Below are positions 1-11,455 of a stretch of DNA of 64,000 bases, in pieces. Origin of the DNA: Lachnospiraceae bacterium (GTDB taxonomy: Bacteria > Bacillota > Clostridia > Lachnospirales > Lachnospiraceae); the NCBI GenBank assembly GCA_017450485.1, contig JAFSTN010000033.1, forward strand, positions 62,001 through 126,000, read 5' to 3'. The position numbers and the translations under genes are program-made. How positions within the stretch are numbered: position 1 is the stretch's first letter; each line of letters begins with the position of its first letter. Below the pieces are notes generated by a model that did no database searches, was not told where the DNA came from, and saw only the letters and a program-made list of their open reading frames with translations.

Positions 1-2
1 CT

Positions 3-2786
<2,784 letters not shown>

Positions 2787-2797
2787 TCGGAGGATAA

Positions 2798-4720
2798 ATG
2801 TCCAAAAAAGAAACATATGACGCGTCGTCCATACATGTCCTGGAAGGTCTTGAAGCTGTACGTGTACGTCCCGGTATGTACATCGGCTCGGTGTCGACCA
2901 AAGGTCTCAATCATCTGATATACGAGATAGTCGACAACTCGGTAGATGAGCATCTGGCGGGGCACTGTGACAGGATATGGGTGACGCTCGAGGCTGACGG
3001 ATCAGCCACTATAGAAGATAACGGGCGAGGCATTCCCGTAGGCATGCATGAGAAAGGCATGTCTGCCGAGCGTCTTGTCTTTACGACTCTTCATGCAGGC
3101 GGTAAGTTTGACAACGAAGCTTATAAGACGAGCGGCGGTCTGCACGGTGTCGGTTCATCCGTTGTCAACGCTCTTTCCGAATATCTGACAGTGGAGGTTA
3201 AGACCGGCGGATGCATATATCGGGACTCATATGCGAGAGGCATCCCCACTACCGAGCTTGAGAACGGACTTTTGCCTGTGGTGGGCAAGACACGTTCTAC
3301 CGGTACCAAGGTAAATTTCCTCCCCGACAACACCATATTCGACAAGACCCGGTTCAAGGAAGATGATGTCAAGAGCCGCATGCATGAAACCGCCTACCTA
3401 AATCCCGAGCTTACCATCATATTCGAGGACAAGCGCCGGGATGAGATCGAGCATATTGAGTTTCATGAGCCAGACGGCCTTGTAGGATTTGTCAGAGAGA
3501 TCAATAAGACCGGTGAAGCACTTCATGAACCCGTATATCTTAAGGGCGAGAGCGAAGGCATCGAAGTCGAGGTCGCATTCCAGTATGTGAATGAGTTTCA
3601 CGAGGATGTCCTCGGATTCTGTAATAATATCTATAACTCCGAGGGTGGTACTCATCTGACCGGATTTAAGCAGGTTTTTACTACTGTTATTAATAATTAC
3701 GCCAGATCACTCGGTAATCTGAAGGATAAAGATGCCAATTTCACGGGAGCCGATGTCAGGAACGGCATGACAGCCATCGTGTCCATCAAACATCCCGATC
3801 CCAGATTTGAAGGACAGACCAAGACAAAGCTGGATAATCAGGATGCTGCGAAAGTCGTATCCAAGGTAGTCGGAGATGAGATAGTCAGATATTTTGACCG
3901 TAATCTGGAAGTCTTAAAGTCCGTCATCGCTTGTGCGGAGAAGTCTGCGAAGATACGTAAGACCGAAGAAAAAGCAAAGACGAACATGCTGTCCAAGCAG
4001 AAGTTTTCTTTTGATTCGAACGGAAAACTGGCCAATTGCGAATCCAAGGATGCTTCTCAATGCGAGATATTCATAGTCGAGGGAGATTCCGCGGGCGGAT
4101 CTGCGAAGATGGCGCGTAACCGTATGTATCAGGCCATTCTGCCTATCAGAGGCAAGATACTGAATGTTGAGAAAGCTTCCATTGATAAGGTTCTTGCGAA
4201 TGCCGAGATCAAGACGATGATCAATTCATTCGGATGCGGTTTTTCCGAAGGGTACGGCAATGATTTCGATATAACGAAGCTTCGTTACGACAAGATCATC
4301 ATCATGGCCGATGCCGATGTTGACGGTGCACATATCGCTACGCTGTTGCTGACACTTTTCTACAGATTCATGCCCGAACTTATATATGAGGGGCATGTAT
4401 ATGTAGCCATGCCACCGCTCTATAAAGCGATACCATCCAAGGGTCAGGAAGAATACCTGTATGATGATGCTGCTCTTGATAAGTACAGGAAGCAGCACAA
4501 AGGTCCTTTTACTCTCCAGCGATATAAAGGTTTGGGTGAGATGGATGCCGAACAGCTGTGGGAGACCACATTGGATCCCGACAGACGTCTTCTCAAGCAG
4601 GTTGAGATCGAGGATGCGCGTATGGCTTCTGAGATCACCGGACTTCTTATGGGCAATGATGTTGCTCCCCGTAAACAGTTTATATATGAACATGCGTCTG
4701 ATGCCGCTTTGGATGTATAG
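2798..4720 (+). CDS. Type IIA DNA topoisomerase, ATPase subunit (GyrB/ParE family)
   Basis: ATPase and TOPRIM subunit of a gyrase or topoisomerase IV, acting on chromosomal DNA as a B2A2 complex with the next gene's product. The 640 residues follow the family order: a GHKL ATPase domain (EIVDNSVDE, DNGRGIP, GGLHGVGSSVVNAL), a transducer with the QTKTKLDN loop, and a TOPRIM domain with EGDSAGGSA and DADVDG. It ends in the usual QRYKGLGEM and LMGNDVAPRKQFI segments. Several local motifs (GKILNVEKA, QTKTKLDN) look more like GyrB than ParE. However, the gene is beside carB and not in a dnaA-recF region, which would fit the second pair that many clostridia carry. I cannot decide gyrB against parE here. 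A ribosome site (GGAGG) precedes the ATG. Confidence 0.93.
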   Translation: MSKKETYDASSIHVLEGLEAVRVRPGMYIGSVSTKGLNHLIYEIVDNSVDEHLAGHCDRIWVTLEADGSATIEDNGRGIPVGMHEKGMSAERLVFTTLHAGGKFDNEAYKTSGGLHGVGSSVVNALSEYLTVEVKTGGCIYRDSYARGIPTTELENGLLPVVGKTRSTGTKVNFLPDNTIFDKTRFKEDDVKSRMHETAYLNPELTIIFEDKRRDEIEHIEFHEPDGLVGFVREINKTGEALHEPVYLKGESEGIEVEVAFQYVNEFHEDVLGFCNNIYNSEGGTHLTGFKQVFTTVINNYARSLGNLKDKDANFTGADVRNGMTAIVSIKHPDPRFEGQTKTKLDNQDAAKVVSKVVGDEIVRYFDRNLEVLKSVIACAEKSAKIRKTEEKAKTNMLSKQKFSFDSNGKLANCESKDASQCEIFIVEGDSAGGSAKMARNRMYQAILPIRGKILNVEKASIDKVLANAEIKTMINSFGCGFSEGYGNDFDITKLRYDKIIIMADADVDGAHIATLLLTLFYRFMPELIYEGHVYVAMPPLYKAIPSKGQEEYLYDDAALDKYRKQHKGPFTLQRYKGLGEMDAEQLWETTLDPDRRLLKQVEIEDARMASEITGLLMGNDVAPRKQFIYEHASDAALDV

Positions 4721-4743
4721 TTCTTTAGAATTGATGGGATGTT

Positions 4744-6993
4744 ATGAATACTTCATTAGACAGGATACTTAAAACGGAATTCTCCGAGATCATGGAGAAG
4801 AATTATATAGACTACGCCATGAGCGTTATCATCGCCCGTGCTCTACCTGATGTACGTGACGGGTTGAAACCCGTGCAGCGCAGGACACTCTATGACATGT
4901 ATGAGCTGGGCATACGCTCCGATAAGCCTTATCGTAAGAGTGCCCGTATAGTCGGCGATACCATGGGTAAGTATCATCCGCATGGTGACAGTTCCATATA
5001 TGATGCACTTGTAGTCATGAGCCAGGACTTCAAGAAAGGTTTGCCACTCGTCGACGGTCACGGTAACTTCGGCAATATCGAGGGTGACGGTGCCGCCGCG
5101 ATGCGTTATACCGAAGCGAGACTTGAGAAGATCACCGAAGAAGCTTTTCTCGGAGATCTGGATAAAGACGTCGTGGATTTTGTTCCTAACTTCGATGAGA
5201 CAGAGAAGGAACCGAGTGTATTGCCTGTACGCATCCCGAATTTTCTGGTGAACGGATCGGAGGGCATCGCTGTAGGTATGGCCACATCCACGCCGCCTCA
5301 TAATCTGGGTGAAGTGATCGATGTGACCAAAGCTTACATGACCAATCCCGACCTGTCTACCGCTCAGCTGATGAGATATCTGAAAGGACCTGACTTCCCC
5401 ACAGGCGGTATAGTCATCAATAAAGACGAACTGAAGGAGATATATGAGACCGGAGTTGGAAAGATTCGTATCCGCGGTCGTGTCGAGGAAGAAAAGCTTA
5501 AAGGCGGCAAGACCAATCTCGTCATCACCGAGATCCCTTACCCGATGATCGGAATGAATATCGGAAAGTTCCTGCTCGATGTGGCTGATCTGGTTGAAAG
5601 CCGCAAAACCACCGATATAGTCGATATATCGAATCAGTCCTCCAAAGAGGGTATCAGGATAGTTCTGGAACTCAAGAAAGATGCTGATATAGAGAATCTC
5701 AAGAATCTGTTGTATAAGAAGACACGTCTTGAAGATACATTTGGCGTAAACATGCTCGCCATCTGTAACGGCCGCCCCGAGACCATGGGGCTTAAAGCCA
5801 TACTTCAGGCCAATGTGGACTTCCAGATAGAAGTTGCTACGCGTAAATACAATACGCTGCTCAATAAAGAACTTGAGAAAAGAGAAATCCAGGAAGGTCT
5901 GATCAAAGCCTGCAACGTGATCGACCTGATCATCGAGATATTAAGAGGCTCAAAAGACCGGGCTATGGCTAAAAAATGTCTGGTGGAAGGAGATACTGCC
6001 GGTATCAAATTCAAGTCCAGAGAATCTCAGGGTATGGCTTCACAGCTTAAGTTTACAGAGAAACAGGCAAATGCGATCCTTGAAATGCGTCTGTATAAGC
6101 TGATCGGTCTGGAAGTCGAGGCTCTTATCAAAGAACATGATGAGACCGTGGCAAATATATATAAGTATGAAGATATACTTGAGAGCAGGAGCTCCATGAT
6201 GCAGGTGCTCATCAATGATCTGGATGAATTCAAGAAGAAATATGCACGTAAGCGCCGTACAGAGATAACCAATGCCGAAGAAGCCGTATATGTTGAGAAA
6301 GAAGCCGAGGAAATGGATGTAATGTTCCTCATGGATCGCTTCGGCTACGCAAGGATCATCGATATACCTACTTTCGAGCGCAACAAGGAGACCGCACTTG
6401 AAGAGAACAAGTTCGTATTTAAGTGCAAGAATACGGGCAAGGTTGTCATATTCACAAATAATGGACTCCTTCACAGTATCAAGGTCAAGGATCTGCCTTT
6501 CGGAAAGTTCCGAGATAAGGGCATTCCGATCGATAATGTCAGCAATTTCTCCGCTGAGTCCGAGTATATCGTATATGCCGCATCACAGACCGACTTGAAT
6601 CTCTACAGACTGATATTCGTTACGGCCACAAGTATGTGTAAAGTTGTCAGCGGAGGTGAGTTCGACGTCTCCAAACGTACCGTGGCTGCCACGAATCTGA
6701 CCGAAGGAGATGAGGTCGTAAGCGTTATCAAGTTTGTTGATCTCAAGAATATAGTTTTCCAGACCGCAGGCGGAGTATTCCTGCGCTTTGACCCCGAGAC
6801 CATTCCGGAGAAAAAGAAGACCGCCGTAGGTGTACGCGGTATGAAACTGGCTCCCGGTGACAAGGTCGAGAACGTGTATTATACACAGATCGGGCAGGAA
6901 GACCTGACCATCGAGTATAACGGCAAGACCGTAGAACTCATGAAACTGAAACTCGGTACCCGTGACACCAAGGGTACGAAGATACGTATATAG
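4744..6993 (+). CDS. Type IIA DNA topoisomerase, cleavage subunit (GyrA/ParC family)
   Basis: DNA-cleaving subunit partnering the B subunit encoded 23 bases upstream. Residues 1 to about 480 form the breakage-reunion core with the nucleophilic tyrosine at Tyr122 in RYTEARL. The quinolone region is intact: Ser83 and Asp87 in HPHGDSSIYDALV (E. coli GyrA numbering coincides), so no target-site resistance is visible. The C-terminal part of about 250 residues is a shortened beta-pinwheel compared with a full GyrA. It has a gyrase-like GVRGMKL segment near the end but no clear GyrA box (QRRGGKG type). That leaves it between a gyrase and a topoisomerase IV A subunit. At 749 residues it is nearer the usual ParC length. 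Confidence 0.92.
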   Translation: MNTSLDRILKTEFSEIMEKNYIDYAMSVIIARALPDVRDGLKPVQRRTLYDMYELGIRSDKPYRKSARIVGDTMGKYHPHGDSSIYDALVVMSQDFKKGLPLVDGHGNFGNIEGDGAAAMRYTEARLEKITEEAFLGDLDKDVVDFVPNFDETEKEPSVLPVRIPNFLVNGSEGIAVGMATSTPPHNLGEVIDVTKAYMTNPDLSTAQLMRYLKGPDFPTGGIVINKDELKEIYETGVGKIRIRGRVEEEKLKGGKTNLVITEIPYPMIGMNIGKFLLDVADLVESRKTTDIVDISNQSSKEGIRIVLELKKDADIENLKNLLYKKTRLEDTFGVNMLAICNGRPETMGLKAILQANVDFQIEVATRKYNTLLNKELEKREIQEGLIKACNVIDLIIEILRGSKDRAMAKKCLVEGDTAGIKFKSRESQGMASQLKFTEKQANAILEMRLYKLIGLEVEALIKEHDETVANIYKYEDILESRSSMMQVLINDLDEFKKKYARKRRTEITNAEEAVYVEKEAEEMDVMFLMDRFGYARIIDIPTFERNKETALEENKFVFKCKNTGKVVIFTNNGLLHSIKVKDLPFGKFRDKGIPIDNVSNFSAESEYIVYAASQTDLNLYRLIFVTATSMCKVVSGGEFDVSKRTVAATNLTEGDEVVSVIKFVDLKNIVFQTAGGVFLRFDPETIPEKKKTAVGVRGMKLAPGDKVENVYYTQIGQEDLTIEYNGKTVELMKLKLGTRDTKGTKIRI

Positions 6994-7005
6994 GATAAAT
7001 GAGGA

Positions 7006-7074
7006 TATTCACCTTGCAGCCATGCGCATCGAGGACTTACGGGCCGCAGAAAGCATGGTCTGTCAAGGTGGATA
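7006..7074 (+). other. Long imperfect inverted repeat / RNA hairpin before rsmD
   Basis: In the 99-base gap before rsmD, TATTCACCTTG (7006-7016), CAG (7017-7019) and CCATGC (7020-7025) pair with GCATGG (7053-7058), CTG (7060-7062) and CAAGGTGGATA (7064-7074). This gives a stem of about 20 bp with one G-T pair and two single-base bulges, closing a 27-base loop. No T-run follows, so it is not an ordinary terminator. It could be a leader RNA for rsmD-coaD, a processing site, or a short palindromic mobile repeat. A short open frame also crosses it but has no clear homology. Confidence 0.6.
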
Positions 7075-7092
7075 GCCGGATTGGTGGAGTTT

Positions 7093-7644
7093 ATGCGTGT
7101 AATAGCAGGCAGCGCGCGCAGCATGCCGCTGAAGGCTCCAAAAGGCATGGATACGCGTCCAACTACAGATCGGATCAAAGAAACCCTGTTTAATATGCTC
7201 CAGGCCTACATCCCCGGTGGCATTTTTATCGATGTGTGCAGCGGAACGGGCGGTATAGGTATCGAAGCTTTGAGCCGTGGTGCGGCACATGCATATTTTA
7301 TCGATCATGATCCCGCATGCATTCAATGCATCAAGGATAATCTGCATTTTACAAAGCTTGAAGACAAAGCAACCGTGCTTAAACAGGATGCATATTCCGC
7401 GCTTAATCTGATCCATGAGACAAGTGTCGATGTTGTATTTGCCGATCCTCCTTATGAGGCGGGATTAGAACCGGGGCTGTTATCGGTTTTGTCGCGTATG
7501 CCGTATGTGGATGATGATACTGTGATCATAGTGGAGGCTCTTCTTGATACCGATTTTTCTTTTGCCTCCGATTGCGGATTTGATATACTGAAGGAGAAGT
7601 GTTATAAGACCAACAAACACGTATGGCTAAGGAGACAATCATGA
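7093..7644 (+). CDS. rsmD: 16S rRNA (guanine(966)-N(2))-methyltransferase
   Basis: Methylates G966 of 16S rRNA during small-subunit assembly, using S-adenosylmethionine. The 183-residue protein begins [13 protein letters not shown], typical of RsmD. It carries the SAM-binding [20 protein letters not shown] loop and the catalytic DPPY motif in [12 protein letters not shown] chose the ATG at 7093 because GGTGGAG lies five to six bases before it; a TTG at 7081 is in frame but has no ribosome site. The stop overlaps the coaD start as ATGA, a translational coupling seen in many Firmicutes that keep the rsmD-coaD pair. Confidence 0.95.
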   Translation: MRVIAGSARSMPLKAPKGMDTRPTTDRIKETLFNMLQAYIPGGIFIDVCSGTGGIGIEALSRGAAHAYFIDHDPACIQCIKDNLHFTKLEDKATVLKQDAYSALNLIHETSVDVVFADPPYEAGLEPGLLSVLSRMPYVDDDTVIIVEALLDTDFSFASDCGFDILKEKCYKTNKHVWLRRQS

Positions 7645-8138
7645 AATCGGCAATCTATCCCGGCAGCTTTGACCCCGTTACTTACGGACATCTGGATATC
7701 ATTCATCGTGCAGCTGATATATTCGATGAACTCTATGTCAGTGTGCTTGTCAATTCGACAAAGAGTTCGTTGTTTTCTGTTGATGAACGTGTTAATATGT
7801 TAAAGGAAGTGACGTCCGATATTTCCAATGTTCATATTGAAACTTTCAGCGGACTCACTCTTCAGTATGCTCTCGATAAGGATATACATGTCCTGATAAG
7901 AGGCCTGAGAGCGGTAACCGATTTTGAATATGAGCTTCAGATCGCTCAGACTAATCGCAAGTTCTCCAATGACATAGTTGATACGATGTTTCTGACCACC
8001 AGCCTGCAGTATGCATATCTCAGCAGTTCTGTGGTTAAGGAGATTGCCAGTTACGGCGGTGATATCAGTCTGAGTGTACCTCCCCAGGTTGCCAGGAGAG
8101 TATACGAAAAATACGGGATCGAATATAGGAGCCATTAA
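7641..8138 (+). CDS. coaD: Pantetheine-phosphate adenylyltransferase
   Basis: Fourth step of coenzyme A synthesis: transfers AMP from ATP to 4'-phosphopantetheine. The 165-residue protein has the nucleotidyltransferase signature [13 protein letters not shown] (a HxGH-type motif), the [12 protein letters not shown] segment and a C-terminal SSSVVKEI region, all standard for CoaD. Its ATG at 7641 is preceded by GGAGA and overlaps the end of rsmD by four bases. The last enzyme of the same pathway, coaE, lies 43 kb away at 51140. Confidence 0.97.
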   Translation: MKSAIYPGSFDPVTYGHLDIIHRAADIFDELYVSVLVNSTKSSLFSVDERVNMLKEVTSDISNVHIETFSGLTLQYALDKDIHVLIRGLRAVTDFEYELQIAQTNRKFSNDIVDTMFLTTSLQYAYLSSSVVKEIASYGGDISLSVPPQVARRVYEKYGIEYRSH

Positions 8139-8141
8139 CCA

Positions 8142-8762
8142 ATGAGCAGTAAGATCGAACAGTTAATAGAAGAGATCGAGGACTATATTGACGGCTGCAA
8201 GTATCAGCCGCTGTCTAAGATTAATATCATTGTTAACAAAGAGGAGATCGACGAACTCCTTCGAGAGCTTCGTAACAAGACACCCGATGAGATCAAGCAG
8301 TATCAGAAAGTCATCTCTCAGAGAGAGGAGATCCTCAATAAGGCGCGTGAGAGAGCTGATAAGCTTATAGAAGATGCAACCGCACAGACTAACCAGCTGA
8401 TCAATGAACATGAGATCATGCAGCAGGCTTATGCACAGGCACATGAAGTCGTTACTCTGGCGTCTGAGCAGGCACAGCAGATACTTGATAATGCCGCCAT
8501 AGAGGCTAATAATGTAAAAGATGCTGCCATGCAGTATCTGGATGATATGCTTGAGCATCTGGATAACCTTATGACGGCTACCATGAATACTACAACGGCT
8601 CATTACGATCAATTCATTAAATCAATGGCCACACTCCACGATGTGGTCACATCAAATAAAGCGGAGCTGCATCCTGATGCCGATATAATGCAGGATGTGT
8701 CGAATGTGAATGCAAGTATACCTTCCGGGAGGAATGTGTTACCGGATGACGAAGATATTTAG
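8142..8762 (+). CDS. Coiled-coil protein of unknown function (H+-ATPase subunit H-like)
   Basis: I do not recognise a defined function. The 206 residues are highly charged and helical, with heptad-like Leu/Ile spacing over about residues 25-150. There is no signal peptide or membrane segment. Proteins of this kind downstream of coaD in Lachnospiraceae are often labelled vacuolar-type H+-ATPase subunit H or DivIVA-like because of the coiled coil alone, which is weak evidence. The gene starts three bases after coaD and its end overlaps the amidase gene by 17 bases, so it is firmly in this operon. A structural or scaffold role at the membrane or division site is possible but is only inference. 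Confidence 0.8.
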   Translation: MSSKIEQLIEEIEDYIDGCKYQPLSKINIIVNKEEIDELLRELRNKTPDEIKQYQKVISQREEILNKARERADKLIEDATAQTNQLINEHEIMQQAYAQAHEVVTLASEQAQQILDNAAIEANNVKDAAMQYLDDMLEHLDNLMTATMNTTTAHYDQFIKSMATLHDVVTSNKAELHPDADIMQDVSNVNASIPSGRNVLPDDEDI

Positions 8763-10131
8763 TTCAGGTATTGACCGGCTCCTTAAGGGAGCCGGATTTT
8801 TTTATACATGGATTAGAGCAGGCATTATCATAGGCATTATAATGCTTTCTGTGTTATGTAAACCTGTTATGCTGTCTGCGGCTTCAATTGATTCGTCGGA
8901 GCCCATCAAGGTCGTAATAGATCCCGGTCACGGAGGAGAGAACCTTGGCGCCGACCATAACGGTTATCTTGAAAAAGAAATGACCATGATAGTTGCGGAG
9001 TCCATGCGCGACGAACTTGAGAAATATGAAGGCATCGAAGTCTATATGACCAGAACCTCAGATGTGGATATGTCGCTGGAGGAACGTATAGATTACGCTG
9101 AAGAAATAGGAGCGGATTTCTTTTTCTGTCTGCATTTCAATATGTCAGCTGATCATGATATGTACGGAGCGGAATGCTGGGTCAGTGCATTTGGCGAGTG
9201 TTATGCCCGCGGAATGGACTTCGCCAAGATCGAGATGCGTCAGCTGACCGATCTGGGACTCTATGACAGGGGTATAAAGACCAGACTCGGCAGCAAGGGA
9301 AAGAACTATTACGGTGTTCTCAGAATGGGTGATCTCGCCGGTATCCCTGCGGTTATAATAGAACACTGCCACCTGGATAATTACAATGATGAACCTTTCT
9401 ATGATGCATATGACTGGCCTGTCAGGTACGGTAAACTTGATGCGACTGCTGTTGCCATGTATTACAGGCTTAAATCCGATGAACTCGGAGTGGATTACTC
9501 GGATGTTGAATATGATCCCACGCCTGTACCGGTTCATGTAGTACGTCCCGATGATTCGCCTCCCGATAATATGTCCGTTGTTTACGGTGAACCTTATCAG
9601 ACTGAAGGCGGAAACTGGGTTGATGTTGAACTTACGGCTTCCGATCCCGACAGCAGGATGCTGTATTACAGTTATTCGATCGATGGAGGAGCCACATGGT
9701 CGGAGCGATATCGCTGGCAGGATGATCAGGGTCAGCTGATAGGTGATTCCATACTGACCGATACGATACATACAGCTGTTCCCGTGAGTACGGACAGGGA
9801 TATGTATATAATCTTCAAGGTCTATAACCTGTATAACCTGGATACGGTTTCGGATGTATATTATCTGCCGAAAGTTGTCCCGGACGGTGACATATACAGT
9901 GAAGGTTCATCAGACACACAAATGTCCGTAGGAGCAGGTGACGTGGAATATGCGGAGATAGATCGCGGGGAAGCGGATTCGGAGCCTGCAGCTGATGCTC
10001 CTTTAAAAAATATGTCGGGCCCGATGCTGTTCGGATTGATCGCGATCCTTTCTCTTGCGATATTACTGGTACTTGTGATTCTCATATATGTGATCGTTGA
10101 CAACAGACATAGGGATAACCGGCGATCATAG
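8746..10131 (+). CDS. N-acetylmuramoyl-L-alanine amidase (Amidase_3), membrane-anchored
   Basis: Zinc peptidase that cleaves the amide bond between N-acetylmuramic acid and the stem peptide of peptidoglycan. An N-terminal hydrophobic segment of the signal or anchor type (about residues 18-43) leads into an Amidase_3 domain. That domain has DPGHGG (zinc His62), the following EKEM glutamate, CLHFN (second zinc His) and a late IIEHCHLDN where the catalytic glutamate sits. A linker and a beta-rich domain (about residues 240-390) follow. A C-terminal membrane helix ends in a basic tail. An ATG at 8734 is also in frame, but the GGGAGGA site touches it, so 8746 is preferred. With both ends hydrophobic, the catalytic part probably stays attached to the outer face of the membrane. 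Confidence 0.88.
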   Translation: MTKIFSSGIDRLLKGAGFFYTWIRAGIIIGIIMLSVLCKPVMLSAASIDSSEPIKVVIDPGHGGENLGADHNGYLEKEMTMIVAESMRDELEKYEGIEVYMTRTSDVDMSLEERIDYAEEIGADFFFCLHFNMSADHDMYGAECWVSAFGECYARGMDFAKIEMRQLTDLGLYDRGIKTRLGSKGKNYYGVLRMGDLAGIPAVIIEHCHLDNYNDEPFYDAYDWPVRYGKLDATAVAMYYRLKSDELGVDYSDVEYDPTPVPVHVVRPDDSPPDNMSVVYGEPYQTEGGNWVDVELTASDPDSRMLYYSYSIDGGATWSERYRWQDDQGQLIGDSILTDTIHTAVPVSTDRDMYIIFKVYNLYNLDTVSDVYYLPKVVPDGDIYSEGSSDTQMSVGAGDVEYAEIDRGEADSEPAADAPLKNMSGPMLFGLIAILSLAILLVLVILIYVIVDNRHRDNRRS

Positions 10132-10143
10132 GTACGTTAATAA

Positions 10144-10172
10144 TTGACAAACTACTGCAATACGGATAAAGT
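10144..10172 (+). promoter_or_regulatory. Sigma-A-type promoter before tyrS
   Basis: TTGACA at 10144-10149 is separated by exactly 17 bases from TAAAGT at 10167-10172. The -35 box is perfect and the -10 box matches four of six. A start near 10179 would give a leader of about 30 bases, too short for a T-box riboswitch. Confidence 0.6.
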
Positions 10173-10209
10173 TTTGAGTTAGCGGGTATTTACCCCGAAG
10201 GAGAAGATT

Positions 10210-11436
10210 ATGGAAATATTCGAAGAATTACGTGAGCGCGGTTTGCTTGCACAGCTGACCGATGAAAAAGAGATAAGAGAACTGATAAACAACGGCAAAG
10301 CCACATTTTATATAGGCTTTGACTGTACTGCGGACAGTCTTACCGCCGGGCATTTTATGGCTCTGACTTTGATGAAGAGACTTCAGCTGGCAGGTAACAA
10401 GCCTATAGCTCTTATCGGTGGCGGTACTACGATGATAGGTGATCCTTCCGGACGTACCGATATGCGTAAGATGCTTACCAGAGAAGACATCGATCACAAT
10501 GCGGAATGCTTCAAACGACAGATGGAGAATTTTATTGATTTCTCCGATGATAAGGCATTGATGGTCAATAATGCGGATTGGCTTCTTGAGCTCAATTACG
10601 TGGAGCTTTTGCGTGAAGTCGGAGCGTGTTTCTCGGTCAACAATATGCTCAGGGCCGAGTGTTACAAGCAACGCATGGAGAAGGGACTGTCATTCCTGGA
10701 GTTCAATTACATGATCATGCAGTCATACGACTTCTACTACATGTTCCGGAAATACAACTGTAATATGCAGTTCGGAGGAGATGATCAGTGGTCTAACATG
10801 CTGGGCGGTACAGAGCTCATCCGACGTAAACTTGGCAAGGATGCACATGCGATGACCATCACTTTGCTTACCGATTCACAGGGCAAGAAAATGGGGAAGA
10901 CGGCAGGCAATGCCGTATGGCTTGATGCCAATAAGACTTCACCCTACGAGTTCTACCAGTATTGGAGAAATGTTGGTGATGCAGATGTTATCAAGTGCAT
11001 CAAGATGCTCACATTCCTCCCGATGGAGCAGATCAGAGATATAGAGAAGTGGCAGGGAGAGGATCTGAATAAAGCCAAGAAGATCCTTGCACATGAGCTG
11101 ACCGAGCTTGTTCACGGAAAAGAAGAAGCAGATAAGGCAGAGGAGGCTTCCGCAGCTTTGTTCGGCGGCGGCGCTGATTCCGCAAATATACCTCAGGCTA
11201 CGATATCTGACGATAAATTCATTGATGGCCGTATAGACATCATGGGAGTGCTTGTTGCCGCCGGCATGGTTACGTCCAGAAGTGAAGCCAGACGTGCCGT
11301 GGAACAGGGCGGTGTGTCCGTCAATGACGAGAAGATCACAGATATTTCTGCTTCATATACCAAGGATCAGATCGGCTCAGGTGATTTCCTTGTTAAAAAG
11401 GGAAAGAAGAGCTTTAAGAAGATAGTTGTGGAATAA
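10210..11436 (+). CDS. tyrS: Tyrosyl-tRNA synthetase
   Basis: Charges tRNA-Tyr with tyrosine in the cytoplasm. The 408 residues match the bacterial TyrRS length. The class I signature is the variant FDCTADSLTAGHF in place of HIGH. The tyrosine/tRNA region NNMLRAE, QFGGDDQWSNM and the KMSKS-equivalent KKMGKTAG are all present. A C-terminal S4 RNA-binding domain (about residues 340-405, SRSEARRAVEQGGVSVN) completes it. The GGAGAAG ribosome site fits the ATG. The gene has its own promoter and is followed after 19 bases by an aldolase-like gene. Confidence 0.97.
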   Translation: MEIFEELRERGLLAQLTDEKEIRELINNGKATFYIGFDCTADSLTAGHFMALTLMKRLQLAGNKPIALIGGGTTMIGDPSGRTDMRKMLTREDIDHNAECFKRQMENFIDFSDDKALMVNNADWLLELNYVELLREVGACFSVNNMLRAECYKQRMEKGLSFLEFNYMIMQSYDFYYMFRKYNCNMQFGGDDQWSNMLGGTELIRRKLGKDAHAMTITLLTDSQGKKMGKTAGNAVWLDANKTSPYEFYQYWRNVGDADVIKCIKMLTFLPMEQIRDIEKWQGEDLNKAKKILAHELTELVHGKEEADKAEEASAALFGGGADSANIPQATISDDKFIDGRIDIMGVLVAAGMVTSRSEARRAVEQGGVSVNDEKITDISASYTKDQIGSGDFLVKKGKKSFKKIVVE

Positions 11437-11455
11437 AAAATAAGAGGAGTCGGAT

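Noticed and set aside
6962..7193. Short plus-strand open frames between the topoisomerase A gene and rsmD, one hinting at a RecG-like tail
   Set aside because: No ribosome site and no convincing match to RecG. The region is better explained by the inverted repeat.
10132..10209. T-box riboswitch before tyrS
   Set aside because: The leader is only about 30-70 bases, with no specifier loop or terminator hairpin. A plain promoter explains the region.
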